Assembly: GCA_021769865.1 (NCBI GenBank)
Contig: JAETSB010000004.1
Coordinates: forward strand, 96,714-160,713
Length of the DNA: 64,000 nt
Direction: 5' to 3'
Source of the DNA: Oscillospiraceae bacterium
Lineage (GTDB): Bacteria; Bacillota; Clostridia; Oscillospirales; Oscillospiraceae
The position numbers were made by a program, and so were the translations under genes. A model generated the notes under the pieces. The model had not been told where the DNA came from and ran no database searches. It was given only the letters and a program-made list of their open reading frames with translations. Each line of letters opens with the position of its first letter. Position 1 is the stretch's first letter. Below are positions 33,329 to 42,124 of the stretch, one piece after another.

Positions 33329-33556
33329 ATGCAGAACAAACAGAACCTACAGGACCTCTTCCTCCTCCGGGCCAAGCGGGACCGGGTGCCCGTCACCATG
33401 TTTTTGATGAACGGCTTCCAGATGCGGGGGACCATCACCGGCTTCGACCCCTTCGTGGTCATCCTGGACAGCGAGGGGCGGCAGCAGGTGATCTACAAGC
33501 ACGCCATTTCCACCATCGCCCCCACCCGGACCGTCTCCCTGGCCGAGGAGGAGTGA
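33329..33556 (+). CDS. hfq: RNA-binding protein Hfq
   Basis: A 75-residue Sm-like RNA chaperone. The Sm1 region [20 protein letters not shown] and Sm2 segment [12 protein letters not shown] are canonical, with the KHAIST motif that lines the proximal RNA face. The short acidic tail lacks the long C-terminus of proteobacterial Hfq. RBS AAAAAGGAG. A GCGCCGCC-GCGA-GGCGGCGC hairpin lies in the 120-base gap after miaA (33280-33300) and may modulate expression. Confidence 0.96.
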   Translation: MQNKQNLQDLFLLRAKRDRVPVTMFLMNGFQMRGTITGFDPFVVILDSEGRQQVIYKHAISTIAPTRTVSLAEEE

Positions 33557-33597
33557 AGGCGGCGGGACCGAGATAAGGAAGGCTACATAAAAACGCC

Positions 33598-34890
33598 ATG
33601 AAACAGAAAAAAAGCGGCTTTGGAACCAAATTACTGATGGCCGCCCTCTTCCTGGGGGTGGCGGCCTACTTCGGCGTCCAGGCGGTCCAGTACCTGGACG
33701 ACCCCCTGGGGGTCACCCTGGCTTACCGCTACGAGGTGGAGCAGACCGTGGACATGACGGGCTTCGTGGTCCGGGAGGAGCGGGTGCTGCCCGACGAGGG
33801 CGGCGGCCTCCTCCGGGTCCAGCGGACGGAGGGCGAGCGGGTGAGCGCCGGGGGCACCGTGGCCTCGGTCTACGCGGACCAGGCCTCCCTGGACCGGCAG
33901 GCGGAGATCGACAGCCTGGAGAGCCGGGTGGAGCAGCTCCAATATGCCCAGGACCTGGCCCTGGCGGCGGAGACCACCCGGAAGCTGGATGCCCAGATCG
34001 TCCAGAACCTGCTGGAATACCGCCGCTTCCTGGCGGCGGACAGGCTCTACGACGCGGAGAGCACGGCTTTGGAGCTGCGGGCCCTGGTCCTCAAGCGGGA
34101 CTACAGCGACGCGGGGAACGGGGACATCGCCGTGCAGCTTCAGGAGCTGGGGGCCCGGCTTCTGGCCCTCCGGTCCCAGGCCGAGGGCTCCGTCCGGCGG
34201 GTCACCGCCCCGGAGGCGGGACTCTACTCCGCGGAGGTGGACGGCTATGAGACCGTGCTGACCCCGGAGACGCTGGAGGGGCTGACGCCCTCCGCCCTCT
34301 CCAGCCTGACGCCGAACCCGGCGGCCGCTTCCCGGACGGGGAAGCTGGTGCTGGGGAACGAGTGGTATTACGCCGCCATTCTCTCCGCCGAGGACGCCAT
34401 GGCCCTCCGGGGACAGCAGGAGGAGGACGGGGGGACGCTGACGCTCCGCTTCTCCAAGGGGGTGGACCGGGACCTGCCGGTGACCCTGGAGAGCATCGGC
34501 CCCCGGGAGAACGGCCGGGTGGTGGCGGTGTTCCGGGGGACGTCCTACCTCCGGGAGCTGACACTGCTGCGCCAGCAGCGGGCCCAGATCATCACCGGCA
34601 GCATCAGCGGCATCCGGGTCCCCCGGGAGAGCCTCCGGGCGGAGCGGGCCTACCTGAGCGAGGACGGAAAGGTGGTCTCCGAGGAGCGCACCGGCGTGTA
34701 CTGCCTGGTGGGCCGGGAGGCCCGGTTCAAGCCGGTGGAGGTGGTCCACAGCGGTGAGAGCTTCGTACTGATCAGTCCCGCGTTGGAGCTGGACCCGTCG
34801 GTGGAGCGGGACGCCAAGCGGATCATCCGCCCCGGAGAACAGGTCATTGTCTCCGCCCGGGGACTGTTCGACGGGAAAGTCCTGCAGTGA
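33598..34890 (+). CDS. HlyD-like membrane fusion protein of the sepF cluster
   Basis: A 430-residue protein with one N-terminal membrane anchor (about residues 11-32), a biotinyl-lipoyl-like half (GFVVREERVLPDEGGGLLRV), a coiled coil (about 95-150), and a barrel/C-terminal region ending PGEQVIVSARGLFDG. This is the HlyD/YknX-like adaptor fold common next to ylmE-sepF in Clostridia. No ABC exporter lies nearby, so a wall or division role is as likely as efflux. It begins 41 bases after hfq. Confidence 0.8.
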   Translation: MKQKKSGFGTKLLMAALFLGVAAYFGVQAVQYLDDPLGVTLAYRYEVEQTVDMTGFVVREERVLPDEGGGLLRVQRTEGERVSAGGTVASVYADQASLDRQAEIDSLESRVEQLQYAQDLALAAETTRKLDAQIVQNLLEYRRFLAADRLYDAESTALELRALVLKRDYSDAGNGDIAVQLQELGARLLALRSQAEGSVRRVTAPEAGLYSAEVDGYETVLTPETLEGLTPSALSSLTPNPAAASRTGKLVLGNEWYYAAILSAEDAMALRGQQEEDGGTLTLRFSKGVDRDLPVTLESIGPRENGRVVAVFRGTSYLRELTLLRQQRAQIITGSISGIRVPRESLRAERAYLSEDGKVVSEERTGVYCLVGREARFKPVEVVHSGESFVLISPALELDPSVERDAKRIIRPGEQVIVSARGLFDGKVLQ

Positions 34891-34939
34891 GGCCCCCGTG
34901 TTTGGAATGTTGGAATTGAAACAGAAAGAGGCGAAACAC

Positions 34940-35632
34940 ATGTCTATCGCGGAAAACATCGCCCGGGTCCGGGCGAACATCGCCGCCGCTGCCGAAGAGG
35001 CGGGGCGGAGGCCGGAGGAGATCACCCTGGTAGGCGCCAGCAAGATGAACGGCGCCGCCGCGTGCCGGGAGGCCGTGGCTGCCGGCATCGACGCCCTGGG
35101 GGAGAACCGGGTGCAGGAGATGACGGCCAAGCTCCAGGAGCACGCCTATGAGGGCGCGCCCCTCCACTTCATCGGCCACCTCCAGCGCAACAAGGTGAAG
35201 CAGGTGGTGGGGAAGGCGGAGCTCATCCAGTCCGTGGGCTCCCTGGAGCTGCTGGAGGAGATCGAGAAGGCCGCCGGGAGGCTGGATCTTGTTCAGAACA
35301 TCCTGCTGGAGGTTAACATCGGGGAGGAGGAGGCCAAGAGCGGCTTCGCCCCGGCGGAGCTCCTCTCCGGGGCGGAGGCGGCCCTGGGAAAGGAGCATGT
35401 AGCCGTGCTGGGCCTGATGACCATCCCCCCGGCGGACGCGGAGCGGGAGGAAAATCTCCGATATTTTGACAGAGTTCGGGCGCTTTTCCTTGACATGAAC
35501 GAGAGATTGTTCCATAATAGGCTACAGGTTCTGTCGATGGGCATGAGCGGCGACTATGAGGACGCCGTCCGCGCCGGGGCCACTATGGTCCGGGTGGGGA
35601 CCGCCATCTTCGGAAGCCGCCATTACACATAA
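34940..35632 (+). CDS. ylmE: PLP homeostasis protein (YggS/YlmE family)
   Basis: A 230-residue single-domain PLP-binding protein. The PLP lysine is in VGASKMN (family ...VSKxx), with GENRVQEM, HFIGHLQRNK, LGLMTIPP, LSMGMSGDYEDAV and the closing VRVGTAIFG all conserved. Start 34940 gives the normal N-terminus; the frame open to 34847 overlaps the previous gene. It buffers pyridoxal phosphate and lies upstream of sepF as in the B. subtilis ylm cluster. Confidence 0.94.
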   Translation: MSIAENIARVRANIAAAAEEAGRRPEEITLVGASKMNGAAACREAVAAGIDALGENRVQEMTAKLQEHAYEGAPLHFIGHLQRNKVKQVVGKAELIQSVGSLELLEEIEKAAGRLDLVQNILLEVNIGEEEAKSGFAPAELLSGAEAALGKEHVAVLGLMTIPPADAEREENLRYFDRVRALFLDMNERLFHNRLQVLSMGMSGDYEDAVRAGATMVRVGTAIFGSRHYT

Positions 35633-35655
35633 GATCACACACGGGAGGTACATTC

Positions 35656-36093
35656 ATGAGTATCCTGGACGAGATAAAAAAGCTGACGCACCCCTATGAG
35701 GACGAGGACGATGACGCGGCCGAATTCGAGGACGAGCCCCAGGAGCGGGACATGTTCGAGGAGCGCCGTTCCCGCTATGACGACCGCCGGAACAAGGTGG
35801 TGAATATCCACGCCACCACCCAGCTGAAGGTGGTCCTGGTGAAGCCGGAGCGGTTTGAGAACGCCTCGGAGATCGCCGACCAGCTGAAGGACAAGCGGAC
35901 GGTGGTTTTGAATCTGGAGTCCACCAACAAGGACGTGGCCCGGCGGCTCATCGACTTTTTGTCCGGCGTGGCCTACGCCGGGGAGGGCAAGATCAAGAAA
36001 GTGGCCGCCAACACTTATATCATCACGCCCTACCACGTGGACATCGAGGGCGACCTGATCGACGAGCTGGAGAACAACGGCCTGTACTTCTGA
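35656..36093 (+). CDS. sepF: Cell division protein SepF
   Basis: A 145-residue FtsZ-anchoring protein. It has an N-terminal amphipathic helix (MSILDEIKKLTHPYED), an acidic linker, and the SepF core: VVLVKPERFENASEIADQLKDKRTVVLNL, then RRLIDFLSGVAYAGEGKIKKVAANTYIITP. It tethers FtsZ to the membrane and forms arcs at the septum. It sits between ylmE and divIVA, the standard order. Confidence 0.95.
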   Translation: MSILDEIKKLTHPYEDEDDDAAEFEDEPQERDMFEERRSRYDDRRNKVVNIHATTQLKVVLVKPERFENASEIADQLKDKRTVVLNLESTNKDVARRLIDFLSGVAYAGEGKIKKVAANTYIITPYHVDIEGDLIDELENNGLYF

Positions 36094-36139
36094 CACCTGA
36101 AAGACATCTGGACCGAAACGCCGGGGAGGATATGCGACT

Positions 36140-36916
36140 ATGCTGACACCGCAGGAGGTTTCCGCCCGTTCGTTCACCAAGACGATGATGGGCGGCTACA
36201 ACATGACCATGGTGGACGAGTTTCTGGACGAGCTCACCGACGACTACACGTCCCTCTATAAGGAGAACGCCTCGCTGAAGGCCAAGATGAAGGTCCTGGT
36301 GGAGAAGGTGGAGGAGTACCGGGCCACGGAGGATTCCATGCGGGCCACCCTGCTCACCGCCCAGCGGATGGCGGACTCCATCGTCAAGGAGGCGGAGGAG
36401 AAGCGGGACGAGATTCTCCGGCAGGCGGAGTCCGCCGCCCGGGAGAAGGTGGACGGCTACCGCAAGGAGGCGGAGCAGTGCAGCAAACGCCTCCAGCAGG
36501 GGCAGGAGGAGATCCAGCGCTTCGTGGCGGAGAGTCGGGCGCTGTGCGAAAAGGAGCTCCGCTTCCTGGAGGAGTTCCCCACCCTCCCCCTGGAGGAGAG
36601 CGAGCCGGTGAGCGCCGCGGTGGAGGAGATCGAGGAGAAGATCCTCTCCGCCGGGGAGCCCGCCCCCGCTGCGGAGGCTGTTCCCCAGCCGGAGAGCGCG
36701 CCGGAGGCCGGGCCCGTGGACGAGGTCTTCCGGACCTTGGTGGCCGGGCCCAAGGGCGCGGAGGAGAAAAAGGACCAGCCCCCCACGGCGGAGAAGCTGC
36801 TGGACACCCTGGCGGCGGCGGAGGAGACCCCCCAGGCGGAGGACCTGAGCGCCACCCGGCGGGTGAATATCAACGAGCTGAAATTCGGGCCCAATTACCG
36901 GAGCGAGGGGGACTGA
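36140..36916 (+). CDS. divIVA: DivIVA-domain cell division/polarity protein
   Basis: A 258-residue coiled-coil protein. The N-terminal DivIVA domain MLTPQEVSARSFTKTMMGGYNMTMVDEFLDEL contains the membrane-binding loop and is followed by a coiled coil (about 38-150) with TAQRMADSIVKEAEEKRDEI. The C-terminal third is an acidic, Pro/Ala-rich extension that ends with a conserved-looking RRVNINELKFGPNY tag. It marks curved membrane at septa and poles. It is in the ylmE-sepF-divIVA operon. Confidence 0.92.
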   Translation: MLTPQEVSARSFTKTMMGGYNMTMVDEFLDELTDDYTSLYKENASLKAKMKVLVEKVEEYRATEDSMRATLLTAQRMADSIVKEAEEKRDEILRQAESAAREKVDGYRKEAEQCSKRLQQGQEEIQRFVAESRALCEKELRFLEEFPTLPLEESEPVSAAVEEIEEKILSAGEPAPAAEAVPQPESAPEAGPVDEVFRTLVAGPKGAEEKKDQPPTAEKLLDTLAAAEETPQAEDLSATRRVNINELKFGPNYRSEGD

Positions 36917-36946
36917 CCGCCCTCTGAACGGGGAGGGAGAGGCCGT

Positions 36947-37831
36947 ATGCAAAGGCCCATCATCGCGTTCCTGTATGACTTCGACAAGACCCTGTGCACC
37001 ACGGACATGCAGAACTACGCCTTCATCCCCAGCCTGGGGATGACCCCGGCGGAGTTCTGGACGGAGGCCAACGGCTTTGGCCGGAGGCACCGGATGGATG
37101 GGATTCTGGCCTATATGTACATCATGCTGCGGGAGGCGGAGCGGAGGAACCGGCCCTTTACCCGGGAGGACCTGGTGGAGAAGGGCCGGGGGATCGAGCT
37201 CTTCCCTGGGGTGGAGGACTGGTTCCGGCGCGTCAACGCCTTCGGGGAGACCCAGGGGGTCCAGGTGGAGCACTACGTCATCTCCTCCGGCCTCCGGGAG
37301 ATCATCGAGGGGTCCTCCATCAGCGGGGAATTCAAGGAAATCTACGCCAGCGAGTTTTACTACGACGAAACGGGCCGCCCCGTCTGGCCCAAGCTGGCGG
37401 TGAACTTCACCGCCAAGACCCAATTCGTCTACCGGATCAACAAGGGGGTCCTGGACGTCTCCGACGACAAGACCCTCAACGACTCCATGCCCGACGACAG
37501 CAAGCGGGTGCCCTTCCCCAACATGATCTACATGGGGGACGGCCTCTCGGACGTGCCCTGCATGAAGATGATGCGGGCCTACGGCGGCCAGGCCATCGCC
37601 GTCTATCAGGCGGCGAACCGTTCCGGCGTGGAGGAGCTGCTGGCGAGGCGGCGGGTGGACTACATCTTCCCGGCGGACTACCGGGAGGGCACGGGCCTGG
37701 ACGAGACCGTGAAGAACATCATCCGCAAAATGGCCATCACCGACCGGCTGTGGGAGGAGAACCACTATCAGCTCCGCCACCTGGGGGAGGACGTGCTGCC
37801 GGACCAGGTGGGGCTGTTTTCCAACGTATGA
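36947..37831 (+). CDS. HAD-superfamily hydrolase (PF12710-like)
   Basis: A 294-residue protein. Motif I is DFDKTLCTTD at residues 11-20, SSGLREII provides motif II, and IYMGDGLSDVPCM motif III, with a lysine in the SDDKTLND/SKRVPF area. The closest pattern is the phosphoserine-phosphatase-like group (PF12710). Since serC and serA are in the window but serB is not, a phosphoserine phosphatase role is worth testing, though the size and cap are larger than typical SerB. ATG 36947 follows GGGAGGGAG. Confidence 0.85.
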   Translation: MQRPIIAFLYDFDKTLCTTDMQNYAFIPSLGMTPAEFWTEANGFGRRHRMDGILAYMYIMLREAERRNRPFTREDLVEKGRGIELFPGVEDWFRRVNAFGETQGVQVEHYVISSGLREIIEGSSISGEFKEIYASEFYYDETGRPVWPKLAVNFTAKTQFVYRINKGVLDVSDDKTLNDSMPDDSKRVPFPNMIYMGDGLSDVPCMKMMRAYGGQAIAVYQAANRSGVEELLARRRVDYIFPADYREGTGLDETVKNIIRKMAITDRLWEENHYQLRHLGEDVLPDQVGLFSNV

Positions 37832-37840
37832 GCACCGATG

Positions 37841-37868
37841 GGACCGCCTTTGGGCGGTCCTGTTTTTT
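37841..37868 (+). terminator. Rho-independent terminator of the division cluster
   Basis: GGACCGCC pairs with GGCGGTCC, followed by TGTTTTTT. Confidence 0.88.
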
Positions 37869-37889
37869 GTCTCTCCCCGGCGTAAAGCC

Positions 37890-37918
37890 TTGCAAATTCC
37901 GTCTTCCCATGGTAGAAT
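37890..37918 (+). promoter_or_regulatory. Sigma-A promoter of the dCMP deaminase gene
   Basis: TTGCAA (37890-37895), 17-bp spacer, TAGAAT (37913-37918). Confidence 0.72.
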
Positions 37919-37944
37919 GGAGCATCAAAAAAGGGGGACCGCCT

Positions 37945-38421
37945 ATGGACCGCATCAGCAAGGAAAACTATTACCTGGACATTGCCGAGACCGTCTTGGA
38001 GCGGGCCACCTGCCTGCGGCGGGTCTACGGGGCCATCATCGTGACCAACGACGAGATCATCTCCACCGGCTACAACGGCGCCCCCCGGGGGCGGGCCAAC
38101 TGCTCGGGATTGGGCTACTGCTCCCGAGAGGCCCTCCGGGTCCCCCGGGGAGAGCGGTACGAGCTCTGCCGCAGCGTCCACGCCGAGGCCAACGCCATCA
38201 TCTCCGCCGCCCGGCGGGACATGGTGGGGGGCACCCTCTACCTGGTGGGGCGGGACGCTCAGACCGGGGAGCTGCTGGGGGACGCCACGTCCTGCTCCAT
38301 GTGCCGCCGCCTGGTCATCAACGCGGGGCTGGAGCGGGTGGTCATCCGCCGGACGGAGACGGAGTTCGATGTGATTCCGGTTTCCCAATGGATTGCCGAG
38401 GACGACGCGGTCACGGTCTGA
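37945..38421 (+). CDS. dCMP deaminase family protein
   Basis: A 158-residue cytidine/deoxycytidylate deaminase-fold enzyme. Zinc ligands and catalytic Glu are in SVHAEAN (His79, Glu81) and TSCSMCRR (Cys117, Cys120). It has the ComEB/dCMP-deaminase N-terminus YYLDIAETVLERATC and the GYNGAPRG loop. dCMP deaminase makes dUMP for thymidylate synthesis. ATG 37945 is placed just after the promoter and AAGGGGG; a long frame covering this gene from 36994 is a shadow of the HAD gene. Confidence 0.92.
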   Translation: MDRISKENYYLDIAETVLERATCLRRVYGAIIVTNDEIISTGYNGAPRGRANCSGLGYCSREALRVPRGERYELCRSVHAEANAIISAARRDMVGGTLYLVGRDAQTGELLGDATSCSMCRRLVINAGLERVVIRRTETEFDVIPVSQWIAEDDAVTV

Positions 38422-38442
38422 GGGACGAAAGGAAGTATTTGC

Positions 38443-40743
38443 TTGAAAGCGGGACTTGTTACCTTCTATCACCTGCACCACTACGGGGCCATCCTCCAGG
38501 CCGCAGCCACCCAGCGGGCCCTGGCCTCCCTGGGCTGGGACTGCGAGACCATCGACTACTTCGTCAACCAGGACATCCGCATCCTCAAGCCCCCTACGAG
38601 CCCCGGGCGGGCCGCCAATGACGCCTACAACGCCCTCCACTACCCCGCCCTGAAACGGCGCTGGCAGCGGTTTGAGGATTTCTCCAAAGCCCACTTGAAT
38701 CTCACCGCCCGCCGCTTCGAGAGCTGGGAGGAGCTGCGGGGGGCGGCTCTGCCCTACGACCTGCTGGTCTCCGGAAGCGACCAGATCTGGAACCCCACCA
38801 TCTTCCCCGACGGGCGGTTCGACCCGGTGTTCTTCGGCACCTTCTCCCCCCTGCGGAAGATCGCCTACGCCCCCTCCTTCGGCGTGGCCCGCCTCCCCGA
38901 GGGGATGGAGGAGGAGCTGAAAGGATATCTCGCGGGCTTTTCCCACCTCTCCGTCCGGGAGCTCTCCGGCCGGGAGATCGTCCGGGAGGCCGCCGGGCGG
39001 GAGGCGGCGGTGGTGCTGGACCCCACGCTGCTGCTGACGGCGGCGGAGTGGTCCGCCCTGGCGGCGGAGCGGGTGGTCCGCGGGGAGTATATCCTCTGCT
39101 ACTGCATTTCCCGCTCCGGGGCCCTGGAGCCTTATCTCCGCCGCCTGGCGGAGGAGACCGGATTGCCGGTGGTCCAGCTCTGCGGCACCCGGCGGAAGCT
39201 CCACCCCAAGGCGAAGCTGATCTTCGACGCGGGCCCGGCGGAGTTTTTGAGCCTGTTCCGGAACGCCGCCTACGTCTGCACGAACTCCTTCCATGGGACG
39301 GTGTTCTCCGTCCAGTTCCAGCGCCCCTTCTTCACCGCCGTGGCCCCCGCCGAGCTCCAGGACCCGGAGCGGTCCCGGACCTTCAGCCTGCTGAGCCGCC
39401 TGGGGCTGACGGACCGGGTGGTGGGCAAGGGGGACGCCGCGGGGCTTTTGGACCAGCCCGACTGGCCCGCCGCGGAGGCGCGGCTGGACGCCGCCCGGGC
39501 GGGGGCCATGGCCTATCTGAGGGCCGCCCTGGCGGACGAGCCCTATGAGGAGGCCGGAGAGGCGGCCCCCAGGGGGGACGGCCCCCTCCTGGCGGACCGG
39601 ACCCACTGCACCGGCTGTTCCGCCTGCGCCGCCGTCTGCCCCAAGGACGCCATCGCCCTGGTCCGGGACAAGGAGGGCTTTGCCTTCCCGTCGGTGGACC
39701 CGGAAAAGTGCGTTCATTGCGGACTTTGTACGAAGACCTGCCCCATGCTTCGCCGGCGGGCGCCCAAGCCCCTGCCCGCCGCCTTCGCCGCCTGGAACCG
39801 GGAGGCGGATGTCCGGCGGGACTCCACCTCCGGCGGGGCCTTCTCGGCCCTGGCGGACTATGTGCTGGAGGGGGGCGGCGTGGTGTTCGGCGCGGCCCTG
39901 GACGGAAAGCAGCACCTGTGGCACATGGCCTGCTTCCGCAAGGAGGACCTCTGGCGCCTCCGGGGGGCCAAGTACGTCCAGAGCGATCTGGAGGGCGTGT
40001 TCCGGGAGATAAAGAAATGCCTGGAGACCCGGCCGGTCCTCTTCTCCGGCACCCCCTGCCAGGTGGACGGGCTGTACCGCTATCTGGGAAGCCGCCCGGA
40101 GAACCTGACCACCTGCGACCTGGTGTGCCACGGGGTGCCCTCCCCCGGCGTGTGGGAGGACATGGCCCGCTATATCGAGAGGAAGCGGGGCCGGGAGCTC
40201 CAGACCGTCCGCTTCCGCAACAAGGTGGAGGGCTGGAAAAACAGCCATTTCACCGCCGTCTACGACGACGGCACCGTGGACACCCATCCCCTCTTTGAGA
40301 CGGAGTATGGCCGGGCCTTCGGCCGGGCGCTGTTCCTGCGGCCCTGCTGCCACCGCTGCCCCTACGCCAGCCTGAACCGGCCCGGGGACTTCACCCTGGG
40401 GGACCTGTGGGGCCTCCGGCCCGACGAACTGCCGGAGCAGCAGCAAAAGGGCGTCAGCCTCCTGCTGGTGAACACCCCCCACGGAAGCCACGTCTTCGAC
40501 CAGCTTCCCCTGATCCGCCAGCCCTTCCCGGTGGAGCGGGCCATCGCCGGAAATCCCCGGTTAGCCTCGCCGACTGTCCAGCCGGCGGACCGGGCGGCGT
40601 TCTTCGCCGCCTACGCCCTGGAGCCCTTCGACCAGGTGGTCCGGAAATTCTGCGCCCTGCCTCCCCTGCCCGTCCGGGCCGCGGGAAAGGTCCTCTCGCC
40701 GGAGGTGAAGGCGAAGGTGAAGAAGGTCCTGAAAAAGGGGTAA
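38443..40743 (+). CDS. Fusion: polysaccharide pyruvyl transferase + 2x[4Fe-4S] + FrhB-type coenzyme F420 hydrogenase beta domain
   Basis: A 766-residue protein. Residues about 1-340 form a PS_pyruv_trans domain (VTFYHLHHYGAILQ, LVSGSDQIWNP, CTNSFHGTVFS) that adds ketal pyruvate to sugars. Cysteines 389, 392, 395, 399 and 423, 426, 429, 433 are two CxxCxxCxxxCP clusters. The rest matches FrhB N- and C-domains (STSGGAFSALADYVLE, VLFSGTPCQVDGLYRYLG, CDLVCHGVPSPGVWEDM). The two activities usually occur as adjacent genes in capsule clusters; here they are one chain, and I see no glycosyltransferases nearby. TTG start 38443 follows AAAGGA. Confidence 0.88.
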   Translation: MKAGLVTFYHLHHYGAILQAAATQRALASLGWDCETIDYFVNQDIRILKPPTSPGRAANDAYNALHYPALKRRWQRFEDFSKAHLNLTARRFESWEELRGAALPYDLLVSGSDQIWNPTIFPDGRFDPVFFGTFSPLRKIAYAPSFGVARLPEGMEEELKGYLAGFSHLSVRELSGREIVREAAGREAAVVLDPTLLLTAAEWSALAAERVVRGEYILCYCISRSGALEPYLRRLAEETGLPVVQLCGTRRKLHPKAKLIFDAGPAEFLSLFRNAAYVCTNSFHGTVFSVQFQRPFFTAVAPAELQDPERSRTFSLLSRLGLTDRVVGKGDAAGLLDQPDWPAAEARLDAARAGAMAYLRAALADEPYEEAGEAAPRGDGPLLADRTHCTGCSACAAVCPKDAIALVRDKEGFAFPSVDPEKCVHCGLCTKTCPMLRRRAPKPLPAAFAAWNREADVRRDSTSGGAFSALADYVLEGGGVVFGAALDGKQHLWHMACFRKEDLWRLRGAKYVQSDLEGVFREIKKCLETRPVLFSGTPCQVDGLYRYLGSRPENLTTCDLVCHGVPSPGVWEDMARYIERKRGRELQTVRFRNKVEGWKNSHFTAVYDDGTVDTHPLFETEYGRAFGRALFLRPCCHRCPYASLNRPGDFTLGDLWGLRPDELPEQQQKGVSLLLVNTPHGSHVFDQLPLIRQPFPVERAIAGNPRLASPTVQPADRAAFFAAYALEPFDQVVRKFCALPPLPVRAAGKVLSPEVKAKVKKVLKKG

Positions 40744-40797
40744 CTATCGATACGAATTGTATAATTTGATTTGACAATAACAAAACGCAATAAAACA

Positions 40798-40826
40798 AAC
40801 GGCCAGCCGGACTCCGGCTGGCCGTT
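40798..40826. terminator. Bidirectional terminator between convergent genes
   Basis: AACGGCCAGCCGG pairs perfectly with CCGGCTGGCCGTT around ACT. An A-rich run lies on the left, giving T on the minus strand. Confidence 0.85.
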
Positions 40827-40829
40827 CCT

Positions 40830-41843
40830 TCATCGTTTGGACAGCATCCACAGCGGCGCGCCGTCGTGGCGGCTGGGAGAGAGCTCGTCTAAGATCAGGG
40901 ACAGGTCCCAGGAGATCAGGCTCCGGTCCCGGCTGGCGGGGTCCGCCACCAGAATCTCACCGCTCAGCGTCGTGCCCCGGAGGAGAATGAAATGCCCGCC
41001 CCTGGTGAAGTGCCCCTTGGTCATCAGGGCCACGGCCACGTCCCCGGCGGTCAGGCGCCGGTAGAGGTCGTCCTCTTCCAGGGTGGCTGGGTCCAGGGCC
41101 TCGCACTCCAGGCCGTAGGTCTCCGCCACGCCCTGGACGATGGAGAGGTAGGACCCGTGGTTCCGGCACCAGTAGCCCTGCTTCACGCACAGGGCCGCCA
41201 TGTCCGCCGGGTCCACCGTCTCCCCCGTCAGGGAGGAGACCGCCATGGCCATGGCGGTGGGGCCGCAGCCGTGGGTGGCCAGGGGATCCGAGCCGTAGTT
41301 CTGGTCCGCCCGGGTCTCGTCCGTCTGGTTGAAGTACACCACATCCACCCCGCCGCCGGTGAGGATCTCCTGCCCCTCCCGGAAGATGAGGTCGCTGATG
41401 AGGGGGTCCAAAATTTCCCCCGGGGGCGCCACATCCGGCTGGGCCAGGGTGGAGTCCTCCTCTGCCGGGGGCTCCGGCTCCGGCGGCGGGGCGGTGACTT
41501 CGTCCAGCCACTCCCGGAGGGCGTCCCGTACCTCCCCAGCCCGGAGGGTCAGGGCGGCGGCGGCCTCCCCGGTTTTTCGGGCGGCGGCGTCCAGAACCTC
41601 CCCCGCCGCTTGGAGGGCCCGGCCGGCCGTCTCCCGCACCGGCTCCGTCAGGGCCTCGTAGAGGGCCGGGGCGAAAAAGCGGCAGGCGGTCAGCTCCGCC
41701 CCGCCGATGCAGACGACGGCCAGGAGGACTACGGCCATATACCGGACCCAGGGGGTCCGTTTTTTCTTCCCGGAGGGCGCGCCCCCCTTCAGGCGGCGCA
41801 GCTCCTCCAGGGCCTCTTCCTCCGGGGAGGTCTGACGGCGCAT
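40830..41843 (-). CDS. Membrane-anchored C39-like cysteine peptidase
   Basis: A 337-residue protein. A basic cytosolic start is followed by one membrane segment (about 34-52), an alanine-rich helical stalk (60-125), a Pro/Glu linker and a Peptidase_C39-like domain from about 155. Catalytic Cys193 is in ATHGCGPTAMAMAVSSL, His284 in GHFTRGGHFILLRG, and an Asp lies in VADPASRD. No leader-peptide exporter is adjacent, so it probably processes wall or surface proteins rather than bacteriocins. The RBS AAAGGAG and promoter at 41874-41902 support the start. Confidence 0.85.
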   Translation of the reverse strand: MRRQTSPEEEALEELRRLKGGAPSGKKKRTPWVRYMAVVLLAVVCIGGAELTACRFFAPALYEALTEPVRETAGRALQAAGEVLDAAARKTGEAAAALTLRAGEVRDALREWLDEVTAPPPEPEPPAEEDSTLAQPDVAPPGEILDPLISDLIFREGQEILTGGGVDVVYFNQTDETRADQNYGSDPLATHGCGPTAMAMAVSSLTGETVDPADMAALCVKQGYWCRNHGSYLSIVQGVAETYGLECEALDPATLEEDDLYRRLTAGDVAVALMTKGHFTRGGHFILLRGTTLSGEILVADPASRDRSLISWDLSLILDELSPSRHDGAPLWMLSKR

Positions 41844-41873
41844 GGCAAGTCTCCTTTTGACTGGTTTCCTTAC

Positions 41874-41902
41874 ACTATACCATACATGCCCGGTCCCTTC
41901 AA
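41874..41902 (-). promoter_or_regulatory. Sigma-A promoter of the C39-like peptidase gene
   Basis: Minus strand TTGAAG (41897-41902), 17-bp spacer, TATAGT (41874-41879). Confidence 0.72.
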
Positions 41903-42038
41903 GGGCGGCGGCGGTTTTGCCGGAAAAAGGTTTCTCTGTGAGAAATCGACAAAAAGCGCCCCCTTCGGCCTTTCCTAAAACCGGCTTCTTCTGTAAATGA
42001 TACCAAAATGTTGCCGCTTGTTCACAGTTTGTTCATGA
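41903..42038. other. Gene-less divergent spacer
   Basis: It lies between the divergent promoters of the peptidase and the large SLH gene. I see no ORF with an RBS and no strong hairpin. Confidence 0.5.
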
Positions 42039-42068
42039 TTGTGAAGGCGCTTTCCGGTATGGTATAAA
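42039..42068 (+). promoter_or_regulatory. Promoter of the large SLH gene
   Basis: TTGTGA (42039-42044), 18-bp spacer, TATAAA (42063-42068) with an extended TGG upstream of the -10 box. Confidence 0.6.
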
Positions 42069-42124
42069 GAGCAGTCTTATCTGATTTGGCCGATCCAATT
42101 TTCGGCAGGCACGGAGGTAACCTT

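Noticed and set aside
36994..38421. 475-codon frame fusing HAD and dCMP deaminase regions
   Set aside because: Its first two-thirds are out of frame with the HAD gene, and a terminator and promoter lie inside it. Only the last 158 codons are real.
37768..40491. 907-codon open frame opposite the pyruvyltransferase/FrhB fusion
   Set aside because: The plus strand has intact catalytic and cysteine motifs. The opposite frame is biased composition without domains.
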